Of a DNA stretch of 47,225 bases, positions 32,711 through 41,395 are shown piece by piece. A program made the position numbers and the translations under genes. The notes beneath the pieces are model-generated. The model saw nothing but the letters and a program-made list of their open reading frames with translations, searched no databases and was not told where the DNA came from. Every line of letters begins with the position of its first letter. Position 1 is the stretch's first letter. The DNA is from Geodermatophilus sp. TF02-6. Its GTDB lineage: Bacteria; Actinomycetota; Actinomycetes; Mycobacteriales; Geodermatophilaceae. Where the stretch lies: assembly GCF_003319115.1 (NCBI RefSeq), contig NZ_QOHF01000032.1:1-47225 (forward strand), read 5' to 3'.

Positions 32711-33727
32711 TCACCCCGGCTGCGACGACGTCGGCACGCCGCGGCAGTCGCGCAGGTACCCCGCCCAGTCCCAGCCGGCCAGGAACTCCCGGGCGGCCCG
32801 CTGCCCGGCGGTGACCAGCCGGGCCCGCTCGGCCGCGCCGACGTCGAAGTCGGTGAGGCCCGTCCCGGTCGTGTCCACCGAGAACGCCCGCCGGCGCACG
32901 CACGGCTGGGCGAGGTAGGTGCGGTCCCGCCCGGTGACCGAGGTCGCCACCAGGGAGTCGAGCAGCCGCAGCGGTGGCGGCAGCAACCGGCGGTGGCCGA
33001 ACACGGAGACGTCCTCGTCGGAGAGGGTGTCGCCGACACCGACGCCGAACGTCGGCCAGCGGGGGGCGGTGGCGTCGGTGCGGTCGAAGACCTCGACCGG
33101 GAAGTTCGACAGCACCCCGCCGTCCACCAGCGTCGACCGGCGCCCGGTGCGCGGGTCGCGCAGCTGCCGCGGCGCGAAGAGGAACGGGATGGACAGCGAC
33201 GCCCGGACGGCGTCGGCGACCGGCTGCGCATCGGGGTCCAGGCCGTACTCGCGGTAGTCCCAGGGCAGCCGCAGCAGCCGGCCGCGGGTGACGTCGGTCG
33301 CCGTCACGACCAGGTGGTAGCGCTGCCACGGCGCCAGGGCCGGGTCGTCGCCGGGGTCCTCGCGGCGCAGGTCGCCGAAGGTGCGCACGCCCAGGTCGGC
33401 CAGCTCGCGGCGCACCCACTCGGTGACGTAGCGGCCCGGGTGCAGCCCCGACCGGGTCAGCAGGCCCACCGCCGGGGCGAGGACCGGCACCGGCGCCCAC
33501 GCGTCGGGCACGCGGTCGTAGTCCAGCCGGGCGGCCCGTTCCCGCACGCCGTCGGCGTCCAGCCCCGCGGCGACGAACGCGGCGAGGACGGCGCCGGCCG
33601 AGGACCCCGCGACCCGCTCGAACCGGTACCGCCCCACGAGCTCGACGACGGCGCCGACCAGCGCGATCCCCTTGACGCCGCCGCCCTCGAGGACGAGGTC
33701 GGCCGGCAGCCGGTCGGGCGAGGTCAC
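32711..33727 (-). CDS. Patatin-like phospholipase family protein
   Basis: 338 residues. The oxyanion motif LEGGGVKGIALVGA is near residue 14, the nucleophile Ser43 in GSSAG, and the dyad Asp in TLVDGGVLSNFPVE. The catalytic core is complete, and the C-terminal 100 residues are variable. No signal peptide is present, so it is cytoplasmic or delivered otherwise. It hydrolyses acyl lipids by family knowledge. GTG 33727 has a TACGGT box six bases upstream, which suggests a leaderless transcript. Confidence 0.87.
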   Translation of the reverse strand: MTSPDRLPADLVLEGGGVKGIALVGAVVELVGRYRFERVAGSSAGAVLAAFVAAGLDADGVRERAARLDYDRVPDAWAPVPVLAPAVGLLTRSGLHPGRYVTEWVRRELADLGVRTFGDLRREDPGDDPALAPWQRYHLVVTATDVTRGRLLRLPWDYREYGLDPDAQPVADAVRASLSIPFLFAPRQLRDPRTGRRSTLVDGGVLSNFPVEVFDRTDATAPRWPTFGVGVGDTLSDEDVSVFGHRRLLPPPLRLLDSLVATSVTGRDRTYLAQPCVRRRAFSVDTTGTGLTDFDVGAAERARLVTAGQRAAREFLAGWDWAGYLRDCRGVPTSSQPG

Positions 33728-33752
33728 ACCGGCACCGTAGGGTCCGACCTGC

Positions 33753-33989
33753 TCAGCCGCCGCGCTCGACCTCGGCGGACACCACCCCGCGCAGCGCCGT
33801 CCGCAGCGCCTCGTCGCCGGCGTCGCCCCGCTGCAGCGCCGTCCGCGCCGCCTCCGGCAGGACGCCGGTGTCGACGTCGTCGAACCAGGTGACCTCCCCG
33901 CCGAGGCGACGGCCGATCCGCAGGCTGCCGCCGTCGTGGTGCACCAGGTACTCCTCGCCGTCGAGCTGGACGGTCATCTCGTTGCCCAT
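33753..33989 (-). CDS. Small hypothetical protein
   Basis: 78 residues, acidic, without membrane segments or known motif. The N-terminal half looks like a small beta-sheet (MTVQLDGEEYLVHHDGGSLR, then EVTWFDDVD), the C-terminal half is helical. ATG 33989 is followed by ATG at residue 5, either of which could start. It lies 25 bases upstream of the patatin gene on the same strand, perhaps co-transcribed. Function not recognised. Confidence 0.6.
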   Translation of the reverse strand: MGNEMTVQLDGEEYLVHHDGGSLRIGRRLGGEVTWFDDVDTGVLPEAARTALQRGDAGDEALRTALRGVVSAEVERGG

Positions 33990-34050
33990 GGGCAGGTCCT
34001 ACCCCGCGCGGCGCACGACCCACGCCCGGCCGCGGAGGGAGGATGGGCAG

Positions 34051-34404
34051 GTGCCGGAGGAGTGCTGCGAGGTGATCGTCACGGGGCCGGACCCGGACTG
34101 GCTGGCCGGGTACACGCGGACGCTGGTGCAGGAGCGGCTGGCCGCCTGCGGCCACCAGTCCGTCCCGATCCGGTCGGTCTACCGGTGGGAGGGTGCGGTG
34201 CACGACGAGCCGGAGGCGCGCGTCGCGCTGCACACCCGCCGGTCGCTGGTGGAGGAGGTCGTCACGCGCACGGCCGAGCTGCACCCGTACGACGTCCCGT
34301 GCGTGATCGCCCTGCCGCTGGCCGGCGGCAACCCCGACTACCTGCGGTGGGTGGTGGAGGAGACGCGGGACCCGCAGCGCGCCGCGGCGGCCCCGTGGGT
34401 GTGA
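34051..34404 (+). CDS. cutA: CutA1-like divalent cation tolerance protein
   Basis: 117 residues, the usual CutA size. Family landmarks are CEVIVTGPDPDWLAGYTRTL, ERLAACGHQSVPIRSVYRWE (the conserved xxSxYxWxG) and LHPYDVPCVIALPLAGGNPD (HPYxxPxI), with a C-terminal YLRWVVEETR. It forms trimers and is tied to metal tolerance, although the molecular role is not settled. GTG 34051 is preceded by GGAGGGAGG. The stop overlaps a GTG in frame with the GGDEF-EAL gene. Confidence 0.9.
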   Translation: MPEECCEVIVTGPDPDWLAGYTRTLVQERLAACGHQSVPIRSVYRWEGAVHDEPEARVALHTRRSLVEEVVTRTAELHPYDVPCVIALPLAGGNPDYLRWVVEETRDPQRAAAAPWV

Positions 34405-34490
34405 GGGGCCGGGATCCGGGCACCGGCACCATCGAGGCAGACGACGAGCGGGCGCCCGCGGCGGGCGACCCGGACAGGGCAGGAGCGTAC

Positions 34491-36260
34491 GTGGCACGAC
34501 ACTCGGGGGAGCTCGAGCTGCCCCTGGACGTCCGCCGTCGGGCGGAGGGGCCGGCCGGATCCACCGTGGTGGTGGAGGCCGTCCTCGCCGCGCTGCCCTC
34601 GCCGACGCTGCTCCTCGACGCCGAGGGCACGGTGTTGCTGGCCAACACCGCGTGGGTCAAGGCCGCCGACGTCCTCGGCGACGACCGCGTGCGCATCGGC
34701 GTCGACGGCGACTACTTCGCCATGGTCCGCCGCCTCGACGGACAGAGCGCTGCCGCCCTCGTCGAGCAGTTGCGGGCGCTCTCGCGCGGCGAGTGCGCCT
34801 CCGTGCAGGCCGACCAGCCCATCGAGCTGCGCGACGGCACCCGGTGGGTGCACGTGCAGGCCTCCCGGGTCGACCGGGCCGGGCAGGTCGTGGTGACCCA
34901 CACCGACGTCACCTCGCGGGTCGCGGCGGAGCGGGCGTCGGACTGGCGGGCCCGCCACGACACCCTGACCGAGCTGCCCAACCGCGCCCACCTGCACGAG
35001 CTCATCGACGCCGCGCTGCAGCTGCCCGACCGCGGCCCGGTGTCGGTGCTCTTCCTCGACGTCGACGGCTTCAAGGACGTCAACGACTCCCTCGGCCACG
35101 ACGCCGGCGACGACCTGCTGCGCCAGGTCGCCCGGCGGTTGACCGGCTCCACCCGCGTCGACGACACCGTGGGCCGGCTGGGCGGCGACGAGTTCGTCAT
35201 CCTCTGCCGCGACTGCTCCACCGACGGGGCGCAGGCCCTGGCCGACCGCTGCCGCGCCAGCATCGACCGCCCGTTCGACCTCGGCGGCCGGCTGGTGCGG
35301 CTCGGGGTCAGCATCGGGATCGCCACCGCGCCGGAGTCCGGAGCGGTCGCGGTGCGCTCCGCCGACCTGGTGCGGGACGCCGACCTCGCCATGTACGCGG
35401 CCAAGGCGGCCGGCCGCAACCGGGTCCGGCTGTTCACCGCCGACCTGCGCAGCGCGGCCCAGCGCAAGGCCACCTTCGCCGCGGAGCTGCGCGAGGCGAT
35501 CCTCGACGAGCAGCTGGTGCTGCACTACCAGCCGATCCTGCACCTGCCGTCGGGGCGGTGCACGGGGGTGGAGGCGTTGGTCCGCTGGCAGCACTCCACC
35601 CGCGGGCTGCTGCTGCCCGGCGAGTTCCTCCCCACCGCCGCCCAGCACGACCTGATGACCGCGATCGCCCGCTGGGTGCTGCGCTCGGCCACCCGCCAGA
35701 CGGCGGCCTGGTCGCGGGCCGGGCTGCACCTGGTCACGTCGGTCAACATCAGCGCCAGCCACTTCTCCACCGGCACGCTGGTCCGCGACGTCCACGAGGC
35801 CCTGGCCGAGGCCGGGTTGCCGCCCGAGCAGCTGGTCATCGAGCTCACCGAGACCTCGGTGGCCGAGGACGCCCAGCGCGCCGCCGCCCAGTTCGCCGAA
35901 CTGCGCCGCTCCGGCGTGGAGGTCTCCATCGACGACTTCGGCAGCGGCTTCTCCTCGCTGGGCCAGCTGGTGTCGATGCCCACCGGCATCCTCAAGATCG
36001 ACCGCAGCCTGGTCGCGTTCCCCGAGGGACGCCGCAGCGAGGCCGCGGCGGCGATCGCGGCGGTGGTCGCGCTGGGCCGGGCCTGCGGCGTGCGCAGCTT
36101 GGCCGAGGGCGTGGAGACCGCCGAGCAGCTGGAGCTGGCCGAGCAGCTCGGCTGCACCTTCGCCCAGGGCTTCACCGTCGCCCGGCCGATGCCGGCCGAC
36201 CAGCTGGCCGCCTGGGCGGCCGAGCACGCCGAGCAGCTGTTGGCCGGCGCCCTCCGCTGA
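34491..36260 (+). CDS. PAS-GGDEF-EAL cyclic di-GMP turnover protein
   Basis: 589 residues, cytoplasmic. A PAS-like sensor (about 20-145, STVVVEAVLAALPSPTLLLD) is followed by a diguanylate cyclase domain with intact GGDEF at 231 and an RxxD inhibitory site exactly five residues before it (RVDDTVGRLGGDEF). The phosphodiesterase domain has intact EAL at 361, IELTET, SIDDFGSGFSSL, LKIDRS and LAEGVET. Both activities are predicted, so the PAS domain may decide direction. GTG 34491 is chosen for AGGAG five bases upstream. GTG 34401, overlapping the cutA stop, would add 30 residues. Confidence 0.9.
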   Translation: MARHSGELELPLDVRRRAEGPAGSTVVVEAVLAALPSPTLLLDAEGTVLLANTAWVKAADVLGDDRVRIGVDGDYFAMVRRLDGQSAAALVEQLRALSRGECASVQADQPIELRDGTRWVHVQASRVDRAGQVVVTHTDVTSRVAAERASDWRARHDTLTELPNRAHLHELIDAALQLPDRGPVSVLFLDVDGFKDVNDSLGHDAGDDLLRQVARRLTGSTRVDDTVGRLGGDEFVILCRDCSTDGAQALADRCRASIDRPFDLGGRLVRLGVSIGIATAPESGAVAVRSADLVRDADLAMYAAKAAGRNRVRLFTADLRSAAQRKATFAAELREAILDEQLVLHYQPILHLPSGRCTGVEALVRWQHSTRGLLLPGEFLPTAAQHDLMTAIARWVLRSATRQTAAWSRAGLHLVTSVNISASHFSTGTLVRDVHEALAEAGLPPEQLVIELTETSVAEDAQRAAAQFAELRRSGVEVSIDDFGSGFSSLGQLVSMPTGILKIDRSLVAFPEGRRSEAAAAIAAVVALGRACGVRSLAEGVETAEQLELAEQLGCTFAQGFTVARPMPADQLAAWAAEHAEQLLAGALR

Positions 36261-36263
36261 CCG

Positions 36264-36376
36264 GCCCCCTGCAGGTAGCAGGACCCCGTCCTCCCCGCCC
36301 CTCGCGAGCTGGGGGCAGTGCCCTGGACGGGGCCAGGCGCGAGCGTGCGAGTGGCGGGGGGCAGGGGGTCCTTCCT
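36264..36376. repeat. Dispersed palindromic repeat, copy 7 (compound)
   Basis: Starts GGCCCCCTGCAGG, then AGGACCCCGTCCTCCCCGCC, CCTCGCGAGCTGGGGGCAGT, GGACGGGGCC, GAGCGTGCGAGTGGCGGGGG and CAGGGGGTCCTTCC. It bridges the convergent ends of the GGDEF-EAL gene and the DUF6343-like gene and resembles copy 1 at its right half. Confidence 0.7.
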
Positions 36377-36664
36377 TCAGCCCGGTTCGCCGCGCGCCTT
36401 CCTCCGGGCCACCACGACCAGGTCGACGGCGGCCACCGCGGCGAGCACGAACAGCACGACCGCCGCCCACACCGGCAGGCCGGTGACCAGCCACACGACG
36501 CCGCCGCCGACGCAGACGACCAGCCCGAAGGCGGCCAGCACCAGCCGCAGGGTGAGCGCCGACCGCGCCGGCGCCGCGCCGCCGAAGCCCGCGGTGGGGT
36601 CGTGGTGGTCGGGGAGGCCGCGCTCGTAGTCCTGCCGCGACCGGCGTCGACGAGGCCCGCTCAT
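36377..36664 (-). CDS. Small two-span membrane protein (DUF6343-like)
   Basis: 95 residues. A basic N-terminus ([20 protein letters not shown]) is followed by two membrane helices, [20 protein letters not shown] and [20 protein letters not shown], and a basic C-terminus, giving an N-in/C-in hairpin topology. It resembles the DUF6343 family of actinobacterial small proteins. No function is known. ATG 36664 has TAGCCA eight bases before it and no ribosome site. It is divergent from prfB, only 47 bases away. Confidence 0.65.
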   Translation of the reverse strand: MSGPRRRRSRQDYERGLPDHHDPTAGFGGAAPARSALTLRLVLAAFGLVVCVGGGVVWLVTGLPVWAAVVLFVLAAVAAVDLVVVARRKARGEPG

Positions 36665-36697
36665 GCCACGGCTGGCTACCCCGGACCGGCGGCGCAC

Positions 36698-36703
36698 TAC
36701 CCT
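36698..36703 (+). promoter_or_regulatory. -10 box of a leaderless promoter for prfB
   Basis: TACCCT ends eight bases before GTG 36712. This supports 36712 over the in-frame GTG at 36706, which would be only two bases from the box. Confidence 0.5.
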
Positions 36704-36711
36704 GGGTGGAC

Positions 36712-37824
36712 GTGGCCGCTGACTTCTCCGTCGTCCTGGACGAACTCGACACGACCCTGACGTCGATCGAGGCTGTCCTCGACGTCGACCGGCTGCGCCG
36801 CGAGGTGGCGGAGCTCGAGCAGCAGGCCGCCGCCCCCGACCTGTGGAACGACGTCGAGGCCGCGCAGGCCCTGACCGCCCGGCTGTCCTACAAGCAGGGC
36901 GACCTGCGCCGGGTCGAGGACCTGCGCCGCCGCCTCGACGACGCCGCCGTCCTGCACGAGCTGGCGCAGGAGGAGGACGACGCCGCGAGCCTCGCCGAGG
37001 CCGACGGGGAGCTCGCCGCGCTGCGCGAGGAGATCGACGAGCTGGAGGTGCGCACCCTCCTCAACGGCGAGTACGACTCGCGCGAGGCGCTGGTGACCAT
37101 CCGCTCCGAGGCCGGTGGCGTCGACGCCGCCGACTTCGCCGAGATGCTCCTGCGCATGTACCTGCGCTGGGCCGAGCGGCACCGTTACCCGGTCGAGGTC
37201 TACGACACCTCCTACGCCGAGGAGGCCGGCATCAAGTCGGCCACCTTCGCGGTCAAGCAGCCCTACGCCTACGGCACCCTCTCGGTCGAGCAGGGCACCC
37301 ACCGGCTGGTGCGCATCTCGCCGTTCGACAACCAGGGGCGCCGGCAGACGTCCTTCGCCGGCGTCGAGGTGCTGCCGGTCGTCGCGCAGACCGACCACGT
37401 GGACATCCCGGAGAACGAGGTCCGCGTCGACGTCTTCCGCTCCTCGGGTCCCGGCGGGCAGAGCGTCAACACCACCGACTCCGCCGTCCGGATCACCCAC
37501 CTGCCCACCGGCATCGTCGTCTCCTGCCAGAACGAGAAGAGCCAGATCCAGAACCGGGCCGCGGCCATGCGGGTGCTGCAGGCGCGGCTGCTGGCCAGGC
37601 GGCAGGAGGAGCAGCGCGCGGCGATGGAGGCGCTCAAGGGGGAGGGCAGCAGTTGGGGCAACCAGATGCGCTCCTACGTGCTGCACCCGTACCAGATGGT
37701 CAAGGACCTGCGCACCGAGGTGGAGACCGGCAACCCCTCGGCCGTCCTCGACGGAGACATCGACACCTTCATCGAGGCCGGCATCCGCTGGCGGCGGCAG
37801 CAGGAGGCCGTGCCGAGCAGCTGA
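36712..37824 (+). CDS. prfB: Peptide chain release factor 2
   Basis: 370 residues. Domain 1 is a coiled coil ([20 protein letters not shown] to [20 protein letters not shown]). The stop-codon recognition motif SPF is in [15 protein letters not shown]. The peptidyl-hydrolysis GGQ is in [20 protein letters not shown]. It terminates translation at UGA and UAA. There is no programmed frameshift: the frame is continuous, as usual in actinobacteria. GTG 36712 is preferred on promoter spacing, with 36706 as alternative. The gene order prfB-ftsE-ftsX-smpB matches Rv3105c-Rv3100c. Confidence 0.94.
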   Translation: MAADFSVVLDELDTTLTSIEAVLDVDRLRREVAELEQQAAAPDLWNDVEAAQALTARLSYKQGDLRRVEDLRRRLDDAAVLHELAQEEDDAASLAEADGELAALREEIDELEVRTLLNGEYDSREALVTIRSEAGGVDAADFAEMLLRMYLRWAERHRYPVEVYDTSYAEEAGIKSATFAVKQPYAYGTLSVEQGTHRLVRISPFDNQGRRQTSFAGVEVLPVVAQTDHVDIPENEVRVDVFRSSGPGGQSVNTTDSAVRITHLPTGIVVSCQNEKSQIQNRAAAMRVLQARLLARRQEEQRAAMEALKGEGSSWGNQMRSYVLHPYQMVKDLRTEVETGNPSAVLDGDIDTFIEAGIRWRRQQEAVPSS

Positions 37825-37828
37825 GAAG

Positions 37829-37883
37829 AGGACCCTCCTGCTCCCCACCGCTCGCAGGCTCGCGGTGGGGCCCTGCGGGGGCC
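37829..37883. repeat. Dispersed palindromic repeat, copy 8
   Basis: GAGGACCCTCCTGCTCCCCA, then CCGCTCGCAGGCTCGCGGTGG, then GGCCCTGCGGGGGCC: a short, single unit with the same GCTCGCAGGCTCGC centre as copy 3. It lies directly after the prfB stop. The rest of the gap to ftsE (37884-38062) contains only a promoter box. Confidence 0.75.
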
Positions 37884-38048
37884 GCCGTCCTGGGCGTCCC
37901 CTTGGTCACAGTGGTCCCACGGTGCGTGCGTGAGCACATGACCCTCGGTGACGACACCCCTGGGGATAGGCCGCCATCGTCACGCTCCGTCCAGCGCGCG
38001 ACGGCGGCGCGCAGTCGGGCGATCACCCATCACCCGTCGCCCGAGAGG

Positions 38049-38054
38049 TACCGT
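38049..38054 (+). promoter_or_regulatory. -10 box of a leaderless promoter for ftsE
   Basis: TACCGT lies eight bases before the ftsE GTG (38063). The bases between are GGCCCCTC, with no ribosome site. Confidence 0.5.
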
Positions 38055-38062
38055 GGCCCCTC

Positions 38063-38752
38063 GTGATCGAACTGCAACACGTCACCAAGCTCTACCCGGC
38101 CAGCTCCCGGCCGGCCCTCGACGACGTGTCCACGGAGATCGACAAGGGCGAATTCGTCTTCCTCATCGGCTCGTCGGGCTCGGGCAAGTCGACCTTCCTG
38201 CGCCTGCTGCTCAAGGAGGACGACCCCACCAGGGGCACCGTCCGGGTCAACGGCAAGACGCTCAACACGATGAGCAGGTGGCAGGTGCCCAAGCTGCGCC
38301 GCACGATCGGCTGCGTCTTCCAGGACTTCCGGCTGCTGCGCAACCGCACCGCCGCCCAGAACGTGGCGTTCGCGCTGGAGGTCATCAACAAGCCGCAGCG
38401 CACGATCAAGCGCGTCGTCCCCGAGGTGCTGGAGATGGTCGGCCTGGAGGGCAAGGCCGGCCGGCTGCCCAGCGAGCTCTCCGGTGGGGAGCAGCAGCGG
38501 GTCGCGATCGCCCGCGCGTTCGTCAACCGGCCGCTGCTGCTACTCGCCGACGAGCCCACCGGGAACCTCGACCCGGAGACCAGCGAGGGCATCATGCTGC
38601 TGCTGGAGCGGATCAACCGCACCGGCACCACCGTGGTCATGGCGACGCACGACTACCACATCGTCGACTCCATGCGCCGCCGCGTCATCGAGCTCAACGG
38701 GGGCGTGCTCACCCGCGACCAGTCGCGCGGGGTCTACGGCGTCGGCCGCTGA
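38063..38752 (+). CDS. ftsE: Cell division ATP-binding protein FtsE
   Basis: 229 residues of the MacB-type ABC ATPase family: Walker [17 protein letters not shown]-loop [18 protein letters not shown] (the FtsE hallmark FQDxRLL), signature [15 protein letters not shown], Walker [16 protein letters not shown] and H-loop [11 protein letters not shown]. With FtsX it activates peptidoglycan hydrolases at the division septum rather than transporting a substrate. It starts at GTG 38063, 41 bases before the ftsX ATG. Confidence 0.95.
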   Translation: MIELQHVTKLYPASSRPALDDVSTEIDKGEFVFLIGSSGSGKSTFLRLLLKEDDPTRGTVRVNGKTLNTMSRWQVPKLRRTIGCVFQDFRLLRNRTAAQNVAFALEVINKPQRTIKRVVPEVLEMVGLEGKAGRLPSELSGGEQQRVAIARAFVNRPLLLLADEPTGNLDPETSEGIMLLLERINRTGTTVVMATHDYHIVDSMRRRVIELNGGVLTRDQSRGVYGVGR

Positions 38753-38793
38753 GCTGCCGGCCCCCACCTGCCTGAACTCACGACAGGGAACCA

Positions 38794-39678
38794 ATGCGCG
38801 TCAACTTCGTGCTCTCCGAGGTGGCCACCGGGCTGCGTCGCAACCTGACCATGACGGTCGCGATGATCCTGACCACGGCCATCTCGCTCGGCCTCATGGG
38901 CACCGGCCTGCTGATCGCCGGGATGATCTCCGACATGAAGGAGATCTACTACGACAAGGTGCAGGTCTCCATCTTCCTGGCCGACGACGTCACCGATGAG
39001 CAGCGGACGGTGATCGAGCAGGAGCTCGCGGCCTCGCCCGAGGTCAAGAGCTACATCTACGAGTCCAAGGACGAGGCCTACCAGCGCTTCCAGCAGCAGT
39101 TCAGCCAGCAGCCGGAGCTCGTGCAGAACACGCCGCCGGACGCGCTGCCGGAGAGCTTCCGCATCGAGCTGGTCAACCCGGAGCGCTACCCGGTGATCGC
39201 CCAGGAGTTCCCCGACGGGCAGAACGGCGTCGACCAGGTGCGCGACGAGGGCGACTTCCTCGACCGGCTGTTCAGCCTGCTCAACGGCGCCCGCAACGCG
39301 ACGATCGCCGTCGCCGTCGTCCAGGCGCTGGCGGCGTTGCTGCTGATCTCCAACACCATCCAGCTGGCCGCGTTCAACCGGCGCAACGAGACCAACATCA
39401 TGCGGCTGGTCGGCGCCTCCCGCTGGTACACCCAGCTGCCGTTCATCCTCGAGGCGGCGCTGGCCGGGCTGATCGGTGCGCTGCTCGCCGTGGGCGGCCT
39501 GGTGCTGACCAAGGTGCTCTTCGTCGACAAGACCCTGGCCGGGCCGATCAAGGCCGGCATCATCCCGCCGGTCGACTGGAGCGCGATCGTCTCGATCTCC
39601 CCCGTCATCGCCGCCGCCGGCGTGGGCCTGGCCGCGGTCGCCGCCTACGTGACGCTGCGCCTCTACGTGCGGTTGTAG
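38794..39678 (+). CDS. ftsX: Cell division membrane protein FtsX
   Basis: 294 residues. A first membrane span (NLTMTVAMILTTAISLGLMG) is followed by an extracellular domain (about 50-165, VQVSIFLADDVTDEQRTVIE) and three C-terminal spans (IAVAVVQALAALLLISNTIQ; LPFILEAALAGLIGALLAVG; and the last, ending TLRLYVRL). The NEINIMRLVGAS-like motif NETNIMRLVGASRWY marks FtsX. It relays FtsE ATP cycles to wall hydrolases such as RipC-type proteins, and the secreted hydrolase at 32195 is a possible but unproven partner. ATG 38794 has AGGGA six bases upstream. Confidence 0.95.
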   Translation: MRVNFVLSEVATGLRRNLTMTVAMILTTAISLGLMGTGLLIAGMISDMKEIYYDKVQVSIFLADDVTDEQRTVIEQELAASPEVKSYIYESKDEAYQRFQQQFSQQPELVQNTPPDALPESFRIELVNPERYPVIAQEFPDGQNGVDQVRDEGDFLDRLFSLLNGARNATIAVAVVQALAALLLISNTIQLAAFNRRNETNIMRLVGASRWYTQLPFILEAALAGLIGALLAVGGLVLTKVLFVDKTLAGPIKAGIIPPVDWSAIVSISPVIAAAGVGLAAVAAYVTLRLYVRL

Positions 39679-39706
39679 CGGCCCGCCCCGCCGACCTCCT
39701 CGCGGC

Positions 39707-39772
39707 GATCATGGAGTCCGGGAAGCGACACGCCGAGGAACGGCGGCGTGTCGCTTCCCGGACTCCATGATC
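39707..39772. repeat. Perfect 28-bp inverted repeat with GATCATG ends
   Basis: The arm at 39707-39734 starts GATCATGGAGTCCGGGAAGC and is exactly complementary to 39745-39772, with a 10-base loop. It lies between ftsX and smpB. It shares end sequences with the element at 45273 and could form a strong RNA hairpin, but no T-run follows. Confidence 0.9.
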
Positions 39773-39815
39773 GTTGCCGGAGTGGTGAGAGCGGAGGTCC
39801 CCGAGAGCGCGCCGG

Positions 39816-39821
39816 TAGCCT
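39816..39821 (+). promoter_or_regulatory. -10 box of a leaderless promoter for smpB
   Basis: TAGCCT ends seven bases before ATG 39829. GAGGGA in that short leader is too close to work as a normal ribosome site. Confidence 0.45.
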
Positions 39822-39828
39822 GAGGGAC

Positions 39829-40305
39829 ATGCCGCGGGAACAGGGGCGCAAGCTGATCGCCCAGAACAAGAAGGCGCGGCACGACTACTCGATCCTCGAC
39901 ACCTACGAGGTGGGCCTGGTCCTCACCGGCACCGAGGTGAAGAGCCTGCGCGCCGGCCGCGCCTCCCTGACCGACGGGTTCGCCACCGTGGACGACGGGG
40001 AGGTCTGGCTGCAGCACGTGCACATCCCCGAGTACACCCAGGGCACCTGGACCAACCACGCCCCGCGCCGCAAGCGCAAGGTGCTCATGCACCGCGCCGA
40101 GATCGACAAGCTGATCGGCAAGACCCGCGAGGGCGGCCTGACCCTCGTGCCGCTGGACCTGTACTTCAGCGACGGCAAGGTCAAGGCCACCCTCGCGCTG
40201 GCCAGGGGCAAGAAGTCCTACGACAAGCGGCAGGACATGGCCGAGCGTGACTCCCGCCGCGAGATCCAGCGGGCCTTCGGCCGGTACGTCAAGGGCCGCC
40301 GGTGA
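39829..40305 (+). CDS. smpB: SsrA-binding protein SmpB
   Basis: 158 residues, the normal size. Motifs: [60 protein letters not shown], LLxxLY-like [10 protein letters not shown] and the basic C-terminal tail [20 protein letters not shown] that sits in the ribosomal mRNA channel. It delivers tmRNA to stalled ribosomes. The partner RNA ssrA lies about 6 kb downstream on the same strand. ATG 39829 is the family start; the longer frame from 39748 would read through the upstream hairpin. Confidence 0.95.
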   Translation: MPREQGRKLIAQNKKARHDYSILDTYEVGLVLTGTEVKSLRAGRASLTDGFATVDDGEVWLQHVHIPEYTQGTWTNHAPRRKRKVLMHRAEIDKLIGKTREGGLTLVPLDLYFSDGKVKATLALARGKKSYDKRQDMAERDSRREIQRAFGRYVKGRR

Positions 40306-40505
40306 CGGGCGCCTGCTACGACCGGTTCGGCGGGCTCGACGTCCTGACCGTCCGCGACGACCTGCCCGAGCCGCCGGTCGGCCCCGACGCCGGGCAGCTG
40401 CGGGTGTCGATCGCCCGGGCGTTCGGCCTGGCGCAGGTGGCCGACGCGCAGGCCCTGGTCGGCGAGGGGCACGTGCGCGGCAGGGTCGTGGGCACGCTGC
40501 CGTGA
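40302..40505 (+). pseudogene. Internally deleted relic of a quinone oxidoreductase (MDR family)
   Basis: An intact 67-residue frame from GTG 40302, but it joins an MDR N-terminus (YDRFGGLDVLTVRDDLPEPP) directly to an MDR C-terminus (ARAFGLAQVADAQALVGEGH, then VRGRVVGTL). The corresponding ends of the full-length relative at 19434 are EFGGPEALRVVDVP and VARTLPAERAAEVHRLLADG. About 240 central residues, with the whole cofactor domain, are missing, so it cannot be an oxidoreductase. The frame has stayed open and keeps four-base overlaps with smpB and the amidohydrolase, perhaps to preserve translational coupling. Confidence 0.75.
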
Positions 40506-41395
40506 GCACCTCCCCGCCGGTCGACGACGCCGACGTCCCGCGCTACTGGCGCGAGCTGGGTCTGCCGGGGTTGGTCGACGTGCACGTGCACTTCCTGCCC
40601 GAGCGGGTGCAGGCCAAGGTGTGGCGCTACTTCGCCTCGGCGCAGACCCACTACGGCACGGCCTGGCCGATCACCTACCCGCTGCCGGACGACGAGCGGC
40701 TGGCGGTGCTCGCGCGGCTCGGCGTGCGGGCCTTCCCGACGCTGCCCTACCCGCACCGGGCCGGCATGGCCGCGTGGCTCAACGACTGGTCGGCGGCCTT
40801 CGCCCGGGAACACCCCCGGGTGCTGCAGTCGGCCACCTTCTACCCGGAGCCGGAGGCGCCGCACTACGTCGCCGAGGCGCTCGACCGCGGCGCGCGGGTG
40901 TTCAAGGTGCACGTGCAGGTCGGGGACTTCGACCCGCGGCACCCGCTGCTCGACCCGGTGTGGGCGCGGCTGGCGGAGACCGGCACCCCGGTGGTGGTCC
41001 ACTGCGGGTCCGGGCCGCTGACCGGCGAGCACACCGGACCCGCGCCGGTGACCGGGCTGCTGCAGCGCCACCCGCGGCTGCGGCTGGTCGTCGCCCACCT
41101 TGGCATGCCGGAGTACCGGGAGTTCCTCGACCTCGCCGAGCGGTACGACGGCGTGCACCTGGACACCACGATGTTCGCCACCGACTTCACCGAGCGGCTC
41201 ATGCCGTTCGACCCGGCGCTGCGCCCGAGGCTGGGGGAGCTGCGCGACAAGGTCCTCCTCGGCAGCGACTTCCCGTCGATCCCGTACCCCTACGCCCACC
41301 AGCTGGCCGCGTTGCACCGGCTGGAGCTGGGGGAGGAGTGGCTGCGCGCGGTCCTGTGGCACAACGGTGCGCGGTTGTTCAGGGTGGATGCGTGA
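40502..41395 (+). CDS. Amidohydrolase family protein (amidohydrolase 2 type)
   Basis: 297 residues of a TIM-barrel metal hydrolase: the HxH metal motif in LVDVHVHFLPERV, VFKVHVQVGDFDPRHPLLDP, the metal-binding His in VVVHCGSGP, VVAHLGMPEYREFLDLAERY, and the barrel-end Asp in LLGSDFPSIPYPY. It resembles the ACMSD/amidohydrolase-2 group; the substrate is unknown. The GTG start at 40502 overlaps the relic's stop. The stop overlaps the VOC gene's GTG. Confidence 0.87.
   Translation: MSTSPPVDDADVPRYWRELGLPGLVDVHVHFLPERVQAKVWRYFASAQTHYGTAWPITYPLPDDERLAVLARLGVRAFPTLPYPHRAGMAAWLNDWSAAFAREHPRVLQSATFYPEPEAPHYVAEALDRGARVFKVHVQVGDFDPRHPLLDPVWARLAETGTPVVVHCGSGPLTGEHTGPAPVTGLLQRHPRLRLVVAHLGMPEYREFLDLAERYDGVHLDTTMFATDFTERLMPFDPALRPRLGELRDKVLLGSDFPSIPYPYAHQLAALHRLELGEEWLRAVLWHNGARLFRVDA

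Noticed and set aside
36712..37824. Programmed +1 frameshift in prfB
   Set aside because: The reading frame is continuous from the start through the SPF and GGQ motifs, with no in-frame TGA near codon 25.
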